DNA from: CAWCAW01 sp963714125
GTDB lineage: Bacteria; Actinomycetota; Acidimicrobiia; Acidimicrobiales; UBA8190
NCBI GenBank assembly: GCA_963714125.1
Contig: OY970234.1
Location: 1,612,001 to 1,676,000, forward strand
DNA: 64,000 bases
Direction of reading: 5' to 3'
A program made the translations under genes and the position numbers. Shown one piece after another: positions 1 through 7,771 of this stretch. The notes beneath the pieces were generated by a model. It had not been told where the DNA came from and did no database searches. It worked only from the letters and a program-made list of their open reading frames with translations. How positions within the stretch are numbered: the stretch's first letter is position 1; each line of letters opens with the position of its first letter.

Positions 1-384
1 CTCTCCGGCGTGGGTGCCCACCCCCACGCCGAGCACCATCCGTCCTCCCGACAGGTGCTGCAGTGAGGCCGCCTGCTTGGCCACCTCGGGCGCACCGCGC
101 AGGGGGAGCTGCAAGACGCAGGGTCCTACCAGGGCTCGATCGGTCGACAGGGCGGCCAGGGCCACGGTGGACATGCATTCGAGGGTGGGAGAGTGCCAGT
201 AGAGGTGATCGCACGCCCACAACCCCGTAGCCCCGGCGTCCTCGGCGGCCCGACACAACGTGGCCAGAGCTGTCGCCGTAGGCAGCTGCGCACGGCGCTG
301 GGGGAAGGTGGGAAGGATCAGCCCGAGCCCCAAGTCGCGCGTGGCGGCCCTGGTGGTCGGCGGCGCCACCACGTCTGAGGGCAC
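1..384 (-). CDS. F420-dependent luciferase-like oxidoreductase, N-terminal part (cut by window edge)
   Basis: The first 128 codons of a flavin/F420 luciferase-like monooxygenase; the rest lies before base 1. The reading frame opens after an in-frame TAG and starts at GTG (382-384). After a short loose N-terminus it reads LGLGLILPTFPQRRAQ, then a helix with RAAEDAGATGLWACDH, and ends in LSGGRMVLGVGVGTH. That layout (first beta strand, EDAG.xGLW.xDH, then SGGR..LGVG.G) is typical of the LLM class F420-dependent oxidoreductases that are abundant in Actinobacteria. The protein would be a cytosolic TIM barrel reducing or oxidising an organic substrate with F420 or FMN; the substrate cannot be told. 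It is divergent from the NFU gene. A cofC gene for F420 synthesis at 36.8-37.4 kb fits. Confidence 0.8.
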   Translation of the reverse strand, partial: MPSDVVAPPTTRAATRDLGLGLILPTFPQRRAQLPTATALATLCRAAEDAGATGLWACDHLYWHSPTLECMSTVALAALSTDRALVGPCVLQLPLRGAPEVAKQAASLQHLSGGRMVLGVGVGTHAGE

Positions 385-504
385 GCCGGCATGCTAACCG
401 GACGGCTCTTGTGGAGGCACTGCCGACGGCCCCAAATGGCGCCCCCACCCGGCGTTCTCAGAGCTCTGACCTGACCGCGGCGCCGGTCACGGCACAATGG
501 AGGG

Positions 505-828
505 GTGCCAGTGCTCACCGATGAGGAACGCGACGAACGTCAACAAGAGTTGCGGTCGCTCATCGACCTCATGCGCCCGTCGGTACAAGCCGATGGCGGC
601 GACTTGGAGCTGGTGGCCTTCGATGTTGAGGCCGGCACCGTCGAGGTGCAGTTGCAAGGGGCATGCAGCTCGTGCGCCATATCGTCAGCCACCTTGCAAG
701 GTGGCGTCGAGCGCATCTTGCGCAGTCGCCTCGACTGGGTCACCGAGGTGACCGGTGGGGTCGACGAGTCGGCCGATCCTTTGGAGAGCGCCTCGCTTGG
801 CCAGGGGGGCTACGTCCCTAAGTGGTGA
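505..828 (+). CDS. NFU-type Fe-S cluster scaffold protein
   Basis: A 107-residue protein starting at GTG. Residues 12-80 match the NifU C-terminal (NFU) domain: LRPSVQADGGDLELV-type start (here LMRPSVQADGGDLELVAF) followed by the CxxC pair at C54 and C57 in GACSSCAIS. These two cysteines bridge a [4Fe-4S] cluster between two subunits in the family, so the likely role is carrying Fe-S clusters to apo-enzymes, for example the radical-SAM LipA encoded near 61 kb. It is a stand-alone NFU domain without the A-type N-terminal domain of E. coli NfuA. It converges on the acyl-CoA dehydrogenase gene and their 3' ends overlap by 11 bases. Confidence 0.9.
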   Translation: MPVLTDEERDERQQELRSLIDLMRPSVQADGGDLELVAFDVEAGTVEVQLQGACSSCAISSATLQGGVERILRSRLDWVTEVTGGVDESADPLESASLGQGGYVPKW

Positions 829-2626
829 TGAGCTCCCGGGCTTCGATCGGTCCGTAGCGAACGATGGGCTCGTAGAGATCGAGCACGGTGCGATCGGGAT
901 CGGTGATGCCCCGGGCCGGCGGCGTGGCCAGATGGCGGCTCACATACCGACGAGCAACGGCAGCCTTGCGGGCATCGCCGGTTTGCGCCAGCGCCCAGGA
1001 CGCCTCTTCCACCAGCAGCGCTCCTTCGGTCACCTCGGCCAGTAGCTCGGCCAGACGACGGCTGTGCAGCAGCCCCATGTCGTCGGGAGCGTTGCCGAGG
1101 TAATCCACCGCAGCGCGGGCGTCGGCCAGCGCGTCGACAACCAGGTCGACAGAACCGGCCAGGACGTTGATCCCCGACGCAGAGTCAAGCGCGCGCTCGA
1201 TGCGGGAGAACAGGGCCACATGCGCCTGCTCGGCGCGAATGGAGCGGCGCACATCGAGACACAAGATGTTCTCGGTGCCTTCCCAAATGGTGTGGCACTG
1301 GGCGTCGCGCAGTTGGCGGGCCATGGGCCAGTCCTCCATGTACCCGTTTCCGCCGAAGACCTCCAGGGCCTGGGACGCCGCCTGTACGGCCATGCGGGTA
1401 CAGCGCATCTTGGCCAAAGGAATGAGGATGCGCCGCAGAAGGCGGCCCGACTCTGCATCAACGGCACTGCGCGCTGCGGCGGCACATTCATAGGTGGCGG
1501 CCATGCCCGCCTCGAGGTCGACCACCATGTCGACCAAGGTCTCTCGCACCAAGGGATAGGTGTCGATGCGGTTGCCGAACTGCGTCCGGCGTGCCGCATA
1601 GATAGCGGCTTCGAGGAAACAGCGTCGGTGGATGCCAAGGCCCATGAGCGCCACGCCGAAGCGGCTGCCGTTGACCATCTCCATCATGCGATTGAGACCG
1701 CGGCCGTCGCGCGCCGCGTGGCCGTTGTCGTGGGTGCCGGCACCGTTGCTCGTCGCGCCGTTTTCCCCTGCCGCGTCAGTGCCGAGGGCACCGCTGGCCA
1801 GCCACGCCTGGGCGCCGTCGAGGACGACCTCGGCCGTGGGCACGCCCACGGTGCCGAGCTTGGGCTTGAGGCGCTTGATGGTGAACCCGTTGGCGGTGCC
1901 GTCGGGACGAAGACGCGGGACGATGAAGGTGGCCAGGCCGCGGCTGCCTCCGGGGGCGCCGTCGGGACGGGCCAGGACGATGAACACCTCGGCGTCGACA
2001 TTCGAACAGAAGTGCTTGTCGCCGAAGAGCAGCCACTCGTCGCCGTCTTGCACGGCCCTGGTGGTGTTGGCCCCGACGTCGCTGCCCCCCTGGCGCTCGG
2101 TCAGGAACATGCCGCCCTCCCAGGCGCGCTCGGGGTCGACGCTGCGCAACCGGTCCAACAGCTCGGTGCGCACCTGCGCCGGGGCGTAGCGCTCCACGAC
2201 GTCGGCGGCCCCCGACGTCATGCCCAGGCCGCAGTAGATGGCCGTTTCGGCTTGGCACACCAGGTAGGCCACCGAAGCCGTGACTACGGCGGGCACGGGG
2301 CGACCGGAATACGACTCGAGGCTGGTGAACCCGTTGCGCACCAAGTCGGCCTTGGAGTCGGTCCATGTGGCGTGGTGGACCACGTGGTCGACCTCGGTGC
2401 CGTAGCGGTCGAAGCGTTGCAGGACCGGTCCGTGCTTGTCGGTTTGCTCGGCCCGAGGCCCGATGACGGTGCCCACCAGGGTGCCGAAACGGGTCACGTG
2501 CTCCTCGGCGAAGGCACGTTCCTCGGGGTCGACGAGGTGCCGGTCAAGGAGCTGGGACAAGTTGGGGTCGAGTTGGTACCAATCGAGGCCAAGGGCCTGG
2601 TCGAACTGGGCGTAGTCAGGGAGCAC
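818..2626 (-). CDS. AidB-like acyl-CoA dehydrogenase
   Basis: A 602-residue flavoprotein, longer than the roughly 380-420 residues of standard acyl-CoA dehydrogenases and in the range of the AidB/DNA-alkylation-response branch. The N-terminal extension (DYAQFDQALGLDWYQL) is typical of that branch. The core has MFLTERQGGSDVGANTT, a flavin-binding region, and near residue 450 FGGNGYMEDWPMARQLRD followed by IWEGTENI, the usual FAD/substrate signatures. AidB protects DNA from alkylating agents in E. coli; whether this one does so or oxidises an acyl-CoA is open. It starts at GTG and is divergent from a MarR-type regulator, across a 71-bp gap with an AT-rich repeat, so MarR may control it. Confidence 0.85.
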   Translation of the reverse strand: MLPDYAQFDQALGLDWYQLDPNLSQLLDRHLVDPEERAFAEEHVTRFGTLVGTVIGPRAEQTDKHGPVLQRFDRYGTEVDHVVHHATWTDSKADLVRNGFTSLESYSGRPVPAVVTASVAYLVCQAETAIYCGLGMTSGAADVVERYAPAQVRTELLDRLRSVDPERAWEGGMFLTERQGGSDVGANTTRAVQDGDEWLLFGDKHFCSNVDAEVFIVLARPDGAPGGSRGLATFIVPRLRPDGTANGFTIKRLKPKLGTVGVPTAEVVLDGAQAWLASGALGTDAAGENGATSNGAGTHDNGHAARDGRGLNRMMEMVNGSRFGVALMGLGIHRRCFLEAAIYAARRTQFGNRIDTYPLVRETLVDMVVDLEAGMAATYECAAAARSAVDAESGRLLRRILIPLAKMRCTRMAVQAASQALEVFGGNGYMEDWPMARQLRDAQCHTIWEGTENILCLDVRRSIRAEQAHVALFSRIERALDSASGINVLAGSVDLVVDALADARAAVDYLGNAPDDMGLLHSRRLAELLAEVTEGALLVEEASWALAQTGDARKAAVARRYVSRHLATPPARGITDPDRTVLDLYEPIVRYGPIEARELITT

Positions 2627-2668
2627 GGCCTCATGCTACGGGCCGCCATGGCGGGGGCCGCGCGATTC

Positions 2669-2686
2669 ATTAGCAAAAGTAATTAG
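2669..2686. promoter_or_regulatory. Candidate MarR operator between aidB-like and marR genes
   Basis: The sequence ATTAGCAAAAGTAATTAG is strikingly AT-rich for this chromosome. It holds an inverted repeat ATTA-(7)-TAAT and a direct repeat ATTAG at 13-base spacing. It overlaps a possible -10 element (TAGAAT, 2684-2689) for the marR gene. Its position between divergent genes, one encoding a MarR protein, fits an autoregulatory operator. This is inference from position and symmetry. Confidence 0.45.
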
Positions 2687-2697
2687 AATGGAGAACG

Positions 2698-3210
2698 ATG
2701 AAGAACGCCCCCTCCGCCCGCCCCGCCGACGCCACCGGCGCGGCCGTGGGCACCACCCCGGCCGCCACTCCCGCCACGGGGGCAGAGCCGGGCACCGAGG
2801 CCGAGCTGGCCGCCCGCCTCCGCATCGCTGTCACCCGCCTCAATCGGCGCATCCGCCAGCAGGTGGTGGGGGGTCTCACCCCGTCCCAGGTCTCGGCTTT
2901 GGCCAGCGTGGAACGCTTCGGCACGCCGACCATCGGGGAACTGGCCGCGCACGAGCAGGTGCAGCCGCCTTCGATGACCCGCTTGGTCGATGGTCTGCAG
3001 AGCCAGGGTCTGGTGAGTCGCGTGGGCGACGCCGGCGACCGTCGCGTGGCCCGGGTGGCCATCACCGCCGATGGCCGGCGGACGATGCAGCGCAACCGCT
3101 CGTTGCGCAACGCCTATCTGGTACGCCGCCTGCTGCGGTTGTCGCCCGATGAACGCGCGCTGCTTGATCATCTGGTCGGTTTGCTCGAGCAACTGGTCGA
3201 AACGCCGTGA
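2698..3210 (+). CDS. MarR-family transcriptional regulator
   Basis: A 170-residue protein. The first 30 residues are Ala/Thr/Pro-rich and probably disordered. From about residue 38 a winged-helix MarR domain follows: LTPSQVSALASVERFGTPTI, GELAAHEQVQPPSMTRLVDG (recognition helix), then the wing DAGDRRVARVAITADG. A C-terminal helix ends in LLDHLVGLLEQLVE and would form the dimer interface. The ATG is preceded by GGAG with 4-base spacing. The downstream MFS gene starts inside the stop codon (GTGA), so the two are translated together; MarR-MFS pairs usually form a ligand-responsive efflux unit. Confidence 0.92.
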   Translation: MKNAPSARPADATGAAVGTTPAATPATGAEPGTEAELAARLRIAVTRLNRRIRQQVVGGLTPSQVSALASVERFGTPTIGELAAHEQVQPPSMTRLVDGLQSQGLVSRVGDAGDRRVARVAITADGRRTMQRNRSLRNAYLVRRLLRLSPDERALLDHLVGLLEQLVETP

Positions 3211-4493
3211 CGCGCGTCCGGCGAGTGGCGGGGGAGACCTTCCGCTCTTTGCACGTCCGGAACTACCGGCTGTGGTTCACGGCCCAGGTCATCTCCGTCA
3301 GCGGCACGTGGATGCAGACCGTGGCCCAGGCCTGGCTGGTGCTCAAGCTGGCCCCGGCGGGCCGGTCGGGGATCGACCTCGGTCTGGTCACGGCGTTGCA
3401 GTTCCTGCCCATGCTGTTGTTCGGCACGTGGGGTGGCTTGCTTGCCGATCGCGTCAACAAGCGCATCGTGTTGTATGTCACCCAGAGCACCGCCGGTGTG
3501 TTGGCGCTGGTGCTCGGTCTCCTCACCGCTTTCCATGCCGTGCATCTGTGGGAAGTCTTCATGTTGGCGGGTTTCCTCGGCTTCGTGAACCTCTTCGACA
3601 ACCCCTCTCGCCAGACGTTCGTGCTCGAGATGGTCGATCGCGACGACCTGCCCAACGCCGTCAGCCTCAACAGCGTGGTGATGAACTCGGCTCGTGTCAT
3701 CGGTCCCGCCATCGGGGGCGTGCTCATCGCCTTTGTCGGTTTGTCGGTGTGCTTCGAGGTCAACGCGGCGTCGTACCTGGCCGTGATCATCGGCCTCTCG
3801 CTCATGCGCAGCAGCGAGTTGCACCGCTCCCCACCCGTGCCCCGGGCCCGTGGCCAGTTGCGGGCCGGATTTCGCCATGTGTGGAGCACACCTGGACTTC
3901 GTGACCCGCTGTTGTTGGTGGCGGTGGTGGGCACCTTGGCGTACAACTTCCAAGTCGTCCTGGCCTTGTTGGCCAAGTTCACCTTCCATGGTGGAGCCGG
4001 TGTCTACTCGGCGCTGACCTCGCTCATGGGCGGTGGGGCCGTGATCGGCGGACTGGTGGTGGCCACGCGCAGCAAGCCCGACATCCACCGTTTGACCCTC
4101 GTCGGCATGGTCTTCGGCGTGTTGATCTTGGCGCTGGCGTTGTCACCGACGCTGCCCATTGCCTTGGTGGTGATCTTCCCCATGGGCGCGGCGTCGATTG
4201 CCTTCATCGCCACCGCCAACTCAACCTTGCAGCTCCGAGCTGACCCCTCCATGCGAGGTCGAGTCATGGCGCTGTATGCCATCGCTTTTCTGGGCACCAC
4301 CCCCATCGGCAGTCCGCTGGTGGGGTGGATCTCCCAGGTGAGTAGCCCCCGTGTGGCGCTCGCCATCGGCGGAGTGGCCACCGTGGTGGCCTCGGCGGTG
4401 ACGTTGCAGCGGCATCGCCGTGATCACCGCCGCGCCCTGGAGGTTTCCGCCGTGCCCGATGCGGCGTCGGCCACCGAGCTCGGCGCCGCCTGA
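3207..4493 (+). CDS. MFS transporter (DHA3/MFS_3-like exporter)
   Basis: A 428-residue membrane protein with about 12 hydrophobic segments. The start resembles the MFS_3/EntS-like group: a short cytosolic N-terminus (SLHVRNYRLWFTAQ), then ISVSGTWMQTVAQAWLVL, and the loop motif GLLADRVNKRIVLYVTQ corresponding to the MFS G-x-x-x-D-R-x-x-R signature. FDNPSRQTFVLEMV between TM4 and TM5 regions is also typical. Members export drugs, siderophores or metabolites by proton antiport. It overlaps the marR stop by four bases, so MarR probably controls its expression. The substrate cannot be inferred. Confidence 0.9.
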   Translation: MTRVRRVAGETFRSLHVRNYRLWFTAQVISVSGTWMQTVAQAWLVLKLAPAGRSGIDLGLVTALQFLPMLLFGTWGGLLADRVNKRIVLYVTQSTAGVLALVLGLLTAFHAVHLWEVFMLAGFLGFVNLFDNPSRQTFVLEMVDRDDLPNAVSLNSVVMNSARVIGPAIGGVLIAFVGLSVCFEVNAASYLAVIIGLSLMRSSELHRSPPVPRARGQLRAGFRHVWSTPGLRDPLLLVAVVGTLAYNFQVVLALLAKFTFHGGAGVYSALTSLMGGGAVIGGLVVATRSKPDIHRLTLVGMVFGVLILALALSPTLPIALVVIFPMGAASIAFIATANSTLQLRADPSMRGRVMALYAIAFLGTTPIGSPLVGWISQVSSPRVALAIGGVATVVASAVTLQRHRRDHRRALEVSAVPDAASATELGAA

Positions 4494-4520
4494 AACAAGT
4501 GGCGACTTCGTCGCGATCTC

Positions 4521-5774
4521 TTAGGCGGAAACGGCTTTGGGTTCTTTGGGTAGACCGAGTACGCGCTCGCCCACGATGTTGCGCTGGATCTCCGCCGTCC
4601 CTCCCCAAATGGTCTCCGAGCGCGAGAAGAAGAACGACGCTTGGAGTTTGCTCACCGGATAGCTGGGCCGACCCCGTCGGGCCAGCGGTCCCTCGAAATC
4701 GCTGTCATCGGGGACCTCGTCGCGGGCCTGGGCCCCGGTGAGCACCTGTCCTTCCATGCCGAGAATGTCGATGGCCAGGGACATGGTGTCGCGGTGGAAC
4801 TCGGACCAGAACATCTTGTTGGTGGCACCCAGCGCGGCGGCGTGACGAGTGCCGTTGAGGGCATCGGTCAGCGTGCGATACCCGTTGATCTCCATGATCT
4901 TCACCTTGGACCAGGCCCGGGCCAGGTCTTGGCGAACCGAGCAGTCGCGGTCACGACCACGACGGCGGGCGTCGGCGATGATGCCGTCGAGCTCCTTGGC
5001 GAAGCGGCGATGACTGGTGGTGGCCGAGGACCCGCGTTCGAAGCCCAACGTGGTCATGGCCACCTTCCACCCGTTGTTCACGCCGCCCACCACGTTGTCC
5101 TTGGGACAGCGGACGTTGGTGAAGAAAACTTCGTTGAACTCGGCCGACCCGTCGATCTGCTCGATGGGGCGCGGCTCCACGCCGGCCTGGTGCATGGGCA
5201 CGAGAAGGTAGGAGATGCCCTGATGCTTGTCCACGTCCGGATCGGTCCGTGCCAATAAGAAGATGTAATCGGCGTATTGCGCTTGGGTGGTCCACACCTT
5301 CTGACCGTTGATGACCCACTCGTCACCGTCGAGCTCGGCTCTCGTCTTCAGTGACGCCAAGTCGCTGCCCGAATCGGGTTCGGAGAACCCTTGGCACCAC
5401 GAGATGGTGCCATTGAGGATCTTGGGAATGAACTCGCGCTTTTGCTCGTCGGTGCCCCACTGCAAGATGGTGGGCCCCACCAAGGTGTCACCGAAGAAGT
5501 CGGCGCGCATGGGCGCCCCTACTCGGGCGAACTCCTCGTTGAGCACCACCTGCTCGAGCAGCGACAATCCCTTGCCGCCGTATTCCTGGGGCCATGACGC
5601 GCAGATCCACCCGCCTTGGCGCAAGGTGTCCACCCACTGTGTGGCGAATGTCTTGCGCTGTGCTTCGGACATGGTGAAGTCCGGCTCGCCCCAGCCGGCG
5701 GGAAGGTGTTCGGTCAGCCAGGCCCGGATCTCCAGGCGGAAGGCCTCGGCGTCAGGCGGATAGGCAAGGTCCAT
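4521..5774 (-). CDS. Acyl-CoA dehydrogenase
   Basis: A 417-residue flavoenzyme of normal family length. The chosen ATG (5772-5774) gives MDLAYPPDAEAFRLEIRAWL, a usual start; the open frame continues far upstream only as antisense to the transporter gene. Signatures are SWCQGFSEPDSGSDLASLKT (flavin-binding loop), WTTQAQYADYIFLLARTD, and near the C-terminus TIWGGTAEIQRNIVGERVLGLPKEP. It would oxidise an acyl-CoA to the enoyl-CoA and pass electrons to ETF. The C-terminal GERVLGLPKEP is shared almost exactly with the acyl-CoA dehydrogenase at 46.1-47.3 kb. The chain length or substrate class is unknown; steroid or branched acyl-CoA are options. Confidence 0.9.
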   Translation of the reverse strand: MDLAYPPDAEAFRLEIRAWLTEHLPAGWGEPDFTMSEAQRKTFATQWVDTLRQGGWICASWPQEYGGKGLSLLEQVVLNEEFARVGAPMRADFFGDTLVGPTILQWGTDEQKREFIPKILNGTISWCQGFSEPDSGSDLASLKTRAELDGDEWVINGQKVWTTQAQYADYIFLLARTDPDVDKHQGISYLLVPMHQAGVEPRPIEQIDGSAEFNEVFFTNVRCPKDNVVGGVNNGWKVAMTTLGFERGSSATTSHRRFAKELDGIIADARRRGRDRDCSVRQDLARAWSKVKIMEINGYRTLTDALNGTRHAAALGATNKMFWSEFHRDTMSLAIDILGMEGQVLTGAQARDEVPDDSDFEGPLARRGRPSYPVSKLQASFFFSRSETIWGGTAEIQRNIVGERVLGLPKEPKAVSA

Positions 5775-5821
5775 GCAAACGAACGTACCCCGACGCGCCG
5801 CGCTGAACCACCGCAGGCCGC

Positions 5822-7447
5822 TCAGTGCGTCCCGAGTTGCACGGCCTTGACGAACAACAAGATCACCGACAGCACCAGGTAGCCGCGCAACAGCAGCATG
5901 GCTCCCCGGCGTCCTCGGGACCAGGTCGGTCGCTCCAGTAACGCCAGCGGGGGCATACGCCAGGTTTCGCGCTTGGGAGCGGGGCCCTCGGGCACGTGGC
6001 GTCGCGACAGGGCCCGGGCGTAGAGGACGCCGGCCACCGACAGGATCACTACCAACACCACGCCCAGCACGGCCAGGACCTTGCCCACGGCGATGTGCGG
6101 GAAGACGGTGGTGGTCATGAGGATGAGCGACAAGACGAGCAACACCGACACGATGGCCACGGCCACGACGTTCAGCCACGGCTTGTTCACCCAGGGGCCG
6201 AGGACGGCCTTGTCGTTGCACAACAGGACGAGGAACACGGTGGCGCTCGGCAACAGCACGCCGGCGAGGGCCTGCACACTGGTGGTGATCAACCCGAGCG
6301 GCGCGCCGGGGATGAGCACGATGCCCGCGGCGGCCGCCACCATCAGCGTGAACGAGGCGTAGAAGAACTTGGCTTCGCTCGGACGGCGGTTGAGGGAATG
6401 GTGGGCGCCGAAGACATCGCCAAAGGCGTAGGACGTGGCCAAGGTGACCGCGGCGGCACCGATGATCGAGGCATTGAGCAAAACAATGGAGAACAGGGTG
6501 CCGGTGGAGTGGCCCAAGTAGTGCTCGAGCCCATGGGCTACCCCGAGGGCGGTCCCGAAGTTCCCCGCCAACTTCGTTCCGGAGAAGGCCGCCGCCGCGG
6601 TGATGACCAACAAGCTGGCGGCCAGCACGGTGACGAACGATCCCAGCACGGTGTCGACGCGCTCGTAGTTCAGCCACCGCGGTGTGATGCGCTTGTCGAT
6701 GATGTTCGACTGCTGGAAGAAGAGCTGCCAGGGCGCCACCGTGGTGCCCACGATGGCGATGATCAACAGCACCGACGTTGAGCTGAAGCCACCGCGCACG
6801 CCGGGAACGAAGAAGCCGTGGGCCACTTTGGCGGCGTGAGGGTGGGCGAAGATGGCCAGGGGTATGGCCAAGAAGTTGGCCACGATGAAGACGAACATGA
6901 ATCGTTCCCAGCGCCGGAAGCTGCCGGTGGCGGTCATGGCCACCAGGCCGACGGCGGCGAGCGGGACCGAGATGTAGGCGCTCACGCCGAAGTAGCCCAA
7001 GGCGAGGCTGACGCCGATGAACTCGGTCACGATGGTGAGGAAGTTCAAGATGAACAGGTCGCCGACGGAAAAGGCCCCCCAGAACTTCCCGAAGCGCTCG
7101 TTGATCAACCGGGCATGGCCCACGCCGGTGACGGCCCCGAGTCGCACCACCATCTCCTGGTTCACGATGAGCACCGGGATCAAAAGCGGCAGAGTCCACA
7201 GCAACGAGAAGCCGAAATTCTGTCCGGCTTGGGCGTAGGTGGAGACGCCGCCGGCGTCGTTGTCGCCCACCATGACGATGAGCCCGGGCCCGATGATGGC
7301 GGCCAGGGTGAGCAGGCGCGCCCTCCACGAGCGGCGCGGCGATTCGTCGTGCTCCTTGATGGTGCCCCAGGCGCCCCTGATGTCGCCCAGGTGCGCATCA
7401 TCGAGCACCGCGGTCAGCCTCTCGGTGTGCGGGGCCTCTTCGGCCAT
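5822..7447 (-). CDS. NRAMP-family metal transporter with altered metal site, probably Mg2+-type
   Basis: A 541-residue polytopic membrane protein with the NRAMP (SLC11) architecture. In TM1 it reads GPGLIVMVGDNDAGGVSTYA, so the canonical DPGN metal site has become DNDA: the Asp is kept and the Asn is Ala. In TM6 the usual MPHN segment is replaced by TTVAPWQLFFQQS, losing the soft methionine ligand that favours Mn2+/Fe2+. Changes of this kind are described for NRAMP-related magnesium transporters, so Mg2+ is the best guess rather than Mn2+. A long cytosolic tail (SRRHVPEGPAPKRETW) precedes a final TM. GGGAGG sits 5 bases before the ATG. The neighbouring gene encodes a soluble MgtE-type sensor, which supports magnesium. 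Confidence 0.85.
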   Translation of the reverse strand: MAEEAPHTERLTAVLDDAHLGDIRGAWGTIKEHDESPRRSWRARLLTLAAIIGPGLIVMVGDNDAGGVSTYAQAGQNFGFSLLWTLPLLIPVLIVNQEMVVRLGAVTGVGHARLINERFGKFWGAFSVGDLFILNFLTIVTEFIGVSLALGYFGVSAYISVPLAAVGLVAMTATGSFRRWERFMFVFIVANFLAIPLAIFAHPHAAKVAHGFFVPGVRGGFSSTSVLLIIAIVGTTVAPWQLFFQQSNIIDKRITPRWLNYERVDTVLGSFVTVLAASLLVITAAAAFSGTKLAGNFGTALGVAHGLEHYLGHSTGTLFSIVLLNASIIGAAAVTLATSYAFGDVFGAHHSLNRRPSEAKFFYASFTLMVAAAAGIVLIPGAPLGLITTSVQALAGVLLPSATVFLVLLCNDKAVLGPWVNKPWLNVVAVAIVSVLLVLSLILMTTTVFPHIAVGKVLAVLGVVLVVILSVAGVLYARALSRRHVPEGPAPKRETWRMPPLALLERPTWSRGRRGAMLLLRGYLVLSVILLFVKAVQLGTH

Positions 7448-7771
7448 GGGACCTCCCGACGGTGTCGGCGTCGTAGGCGTGCGTGGTAGCGCGCGCCGCC
7501 GAACACAGTCAGCCCTCCGTCACCAGCCCGGCGCTTGTACTGCCTGTCCGCGGCGTGCGCGCGTCGATGGTCGAATCGACCAACGTTTGGCGTGCAGCGC
7601 TGCTCCTCGATCTCACCCTCGGTAGCCGACCCCGGGGAGTGGTGACGCCCGGTGGGTCTCCGGGCTCGCTGCGACCGAGGGCCGAGCGCACCAGTCCTTC
7701 TCCTCGTGGGCGAGGTGCGGCTGGTTGCGTGCTGATGTTAGCGGCTCAGTCAACGGGCTGGGAACCCGGCG
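7448..7771 (-). other. 324-bp gene-free leader of the NRAMP-like gene
   Basis: No convincing gene lies here. It is the longest gene-free stretch of the window and would contain the promoter and 5' leader of the NRAMP-like gene. It holds a 15-bp perfect palindrome (7568-7582) and several GC-rich hairpins, for instance GACCCCGGGG-type pairs around 7628-7660. I looked for the conserved core of the M-box magnesium riboswitch on the minus strand and found only loose similarity (a GGTGAG, a CGCTGC and an AAACGTT in the right order around 7560-7620), not enough to call it. Confidence 0.4.
7568..7582. promoter_or_regulatory. Perfect palindrome TGGTCGAATCGACCA
   Basis: TGGTCGA-A-TCGACCA is a perfect inverted repeat around a single base, too tight for an RNA hairpin loop but well suited to a dimeric DNA-binding protein. 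It lies about 120 bp upstream of the NRAMP-like start codon. Its regulator is unknown. Confidence 0.4.

Noticed and set aside
1064..2686. Long open frame of 540 codons on the plus strand, antisense to the AidB-like gene
   Set aside because: It mirrors the third-position GC of the dehydrogenase gene, is rich in His, Gly and Ala without motifs, and the dehydrogenase on the other strand is a clear family member.
7448..7771. M-box (ykoK) magnesium riboswitch in the NRAMP leader
   Set aside because: Only short fragments resemble the consensus and the pairing pattern could not be completed by eye.
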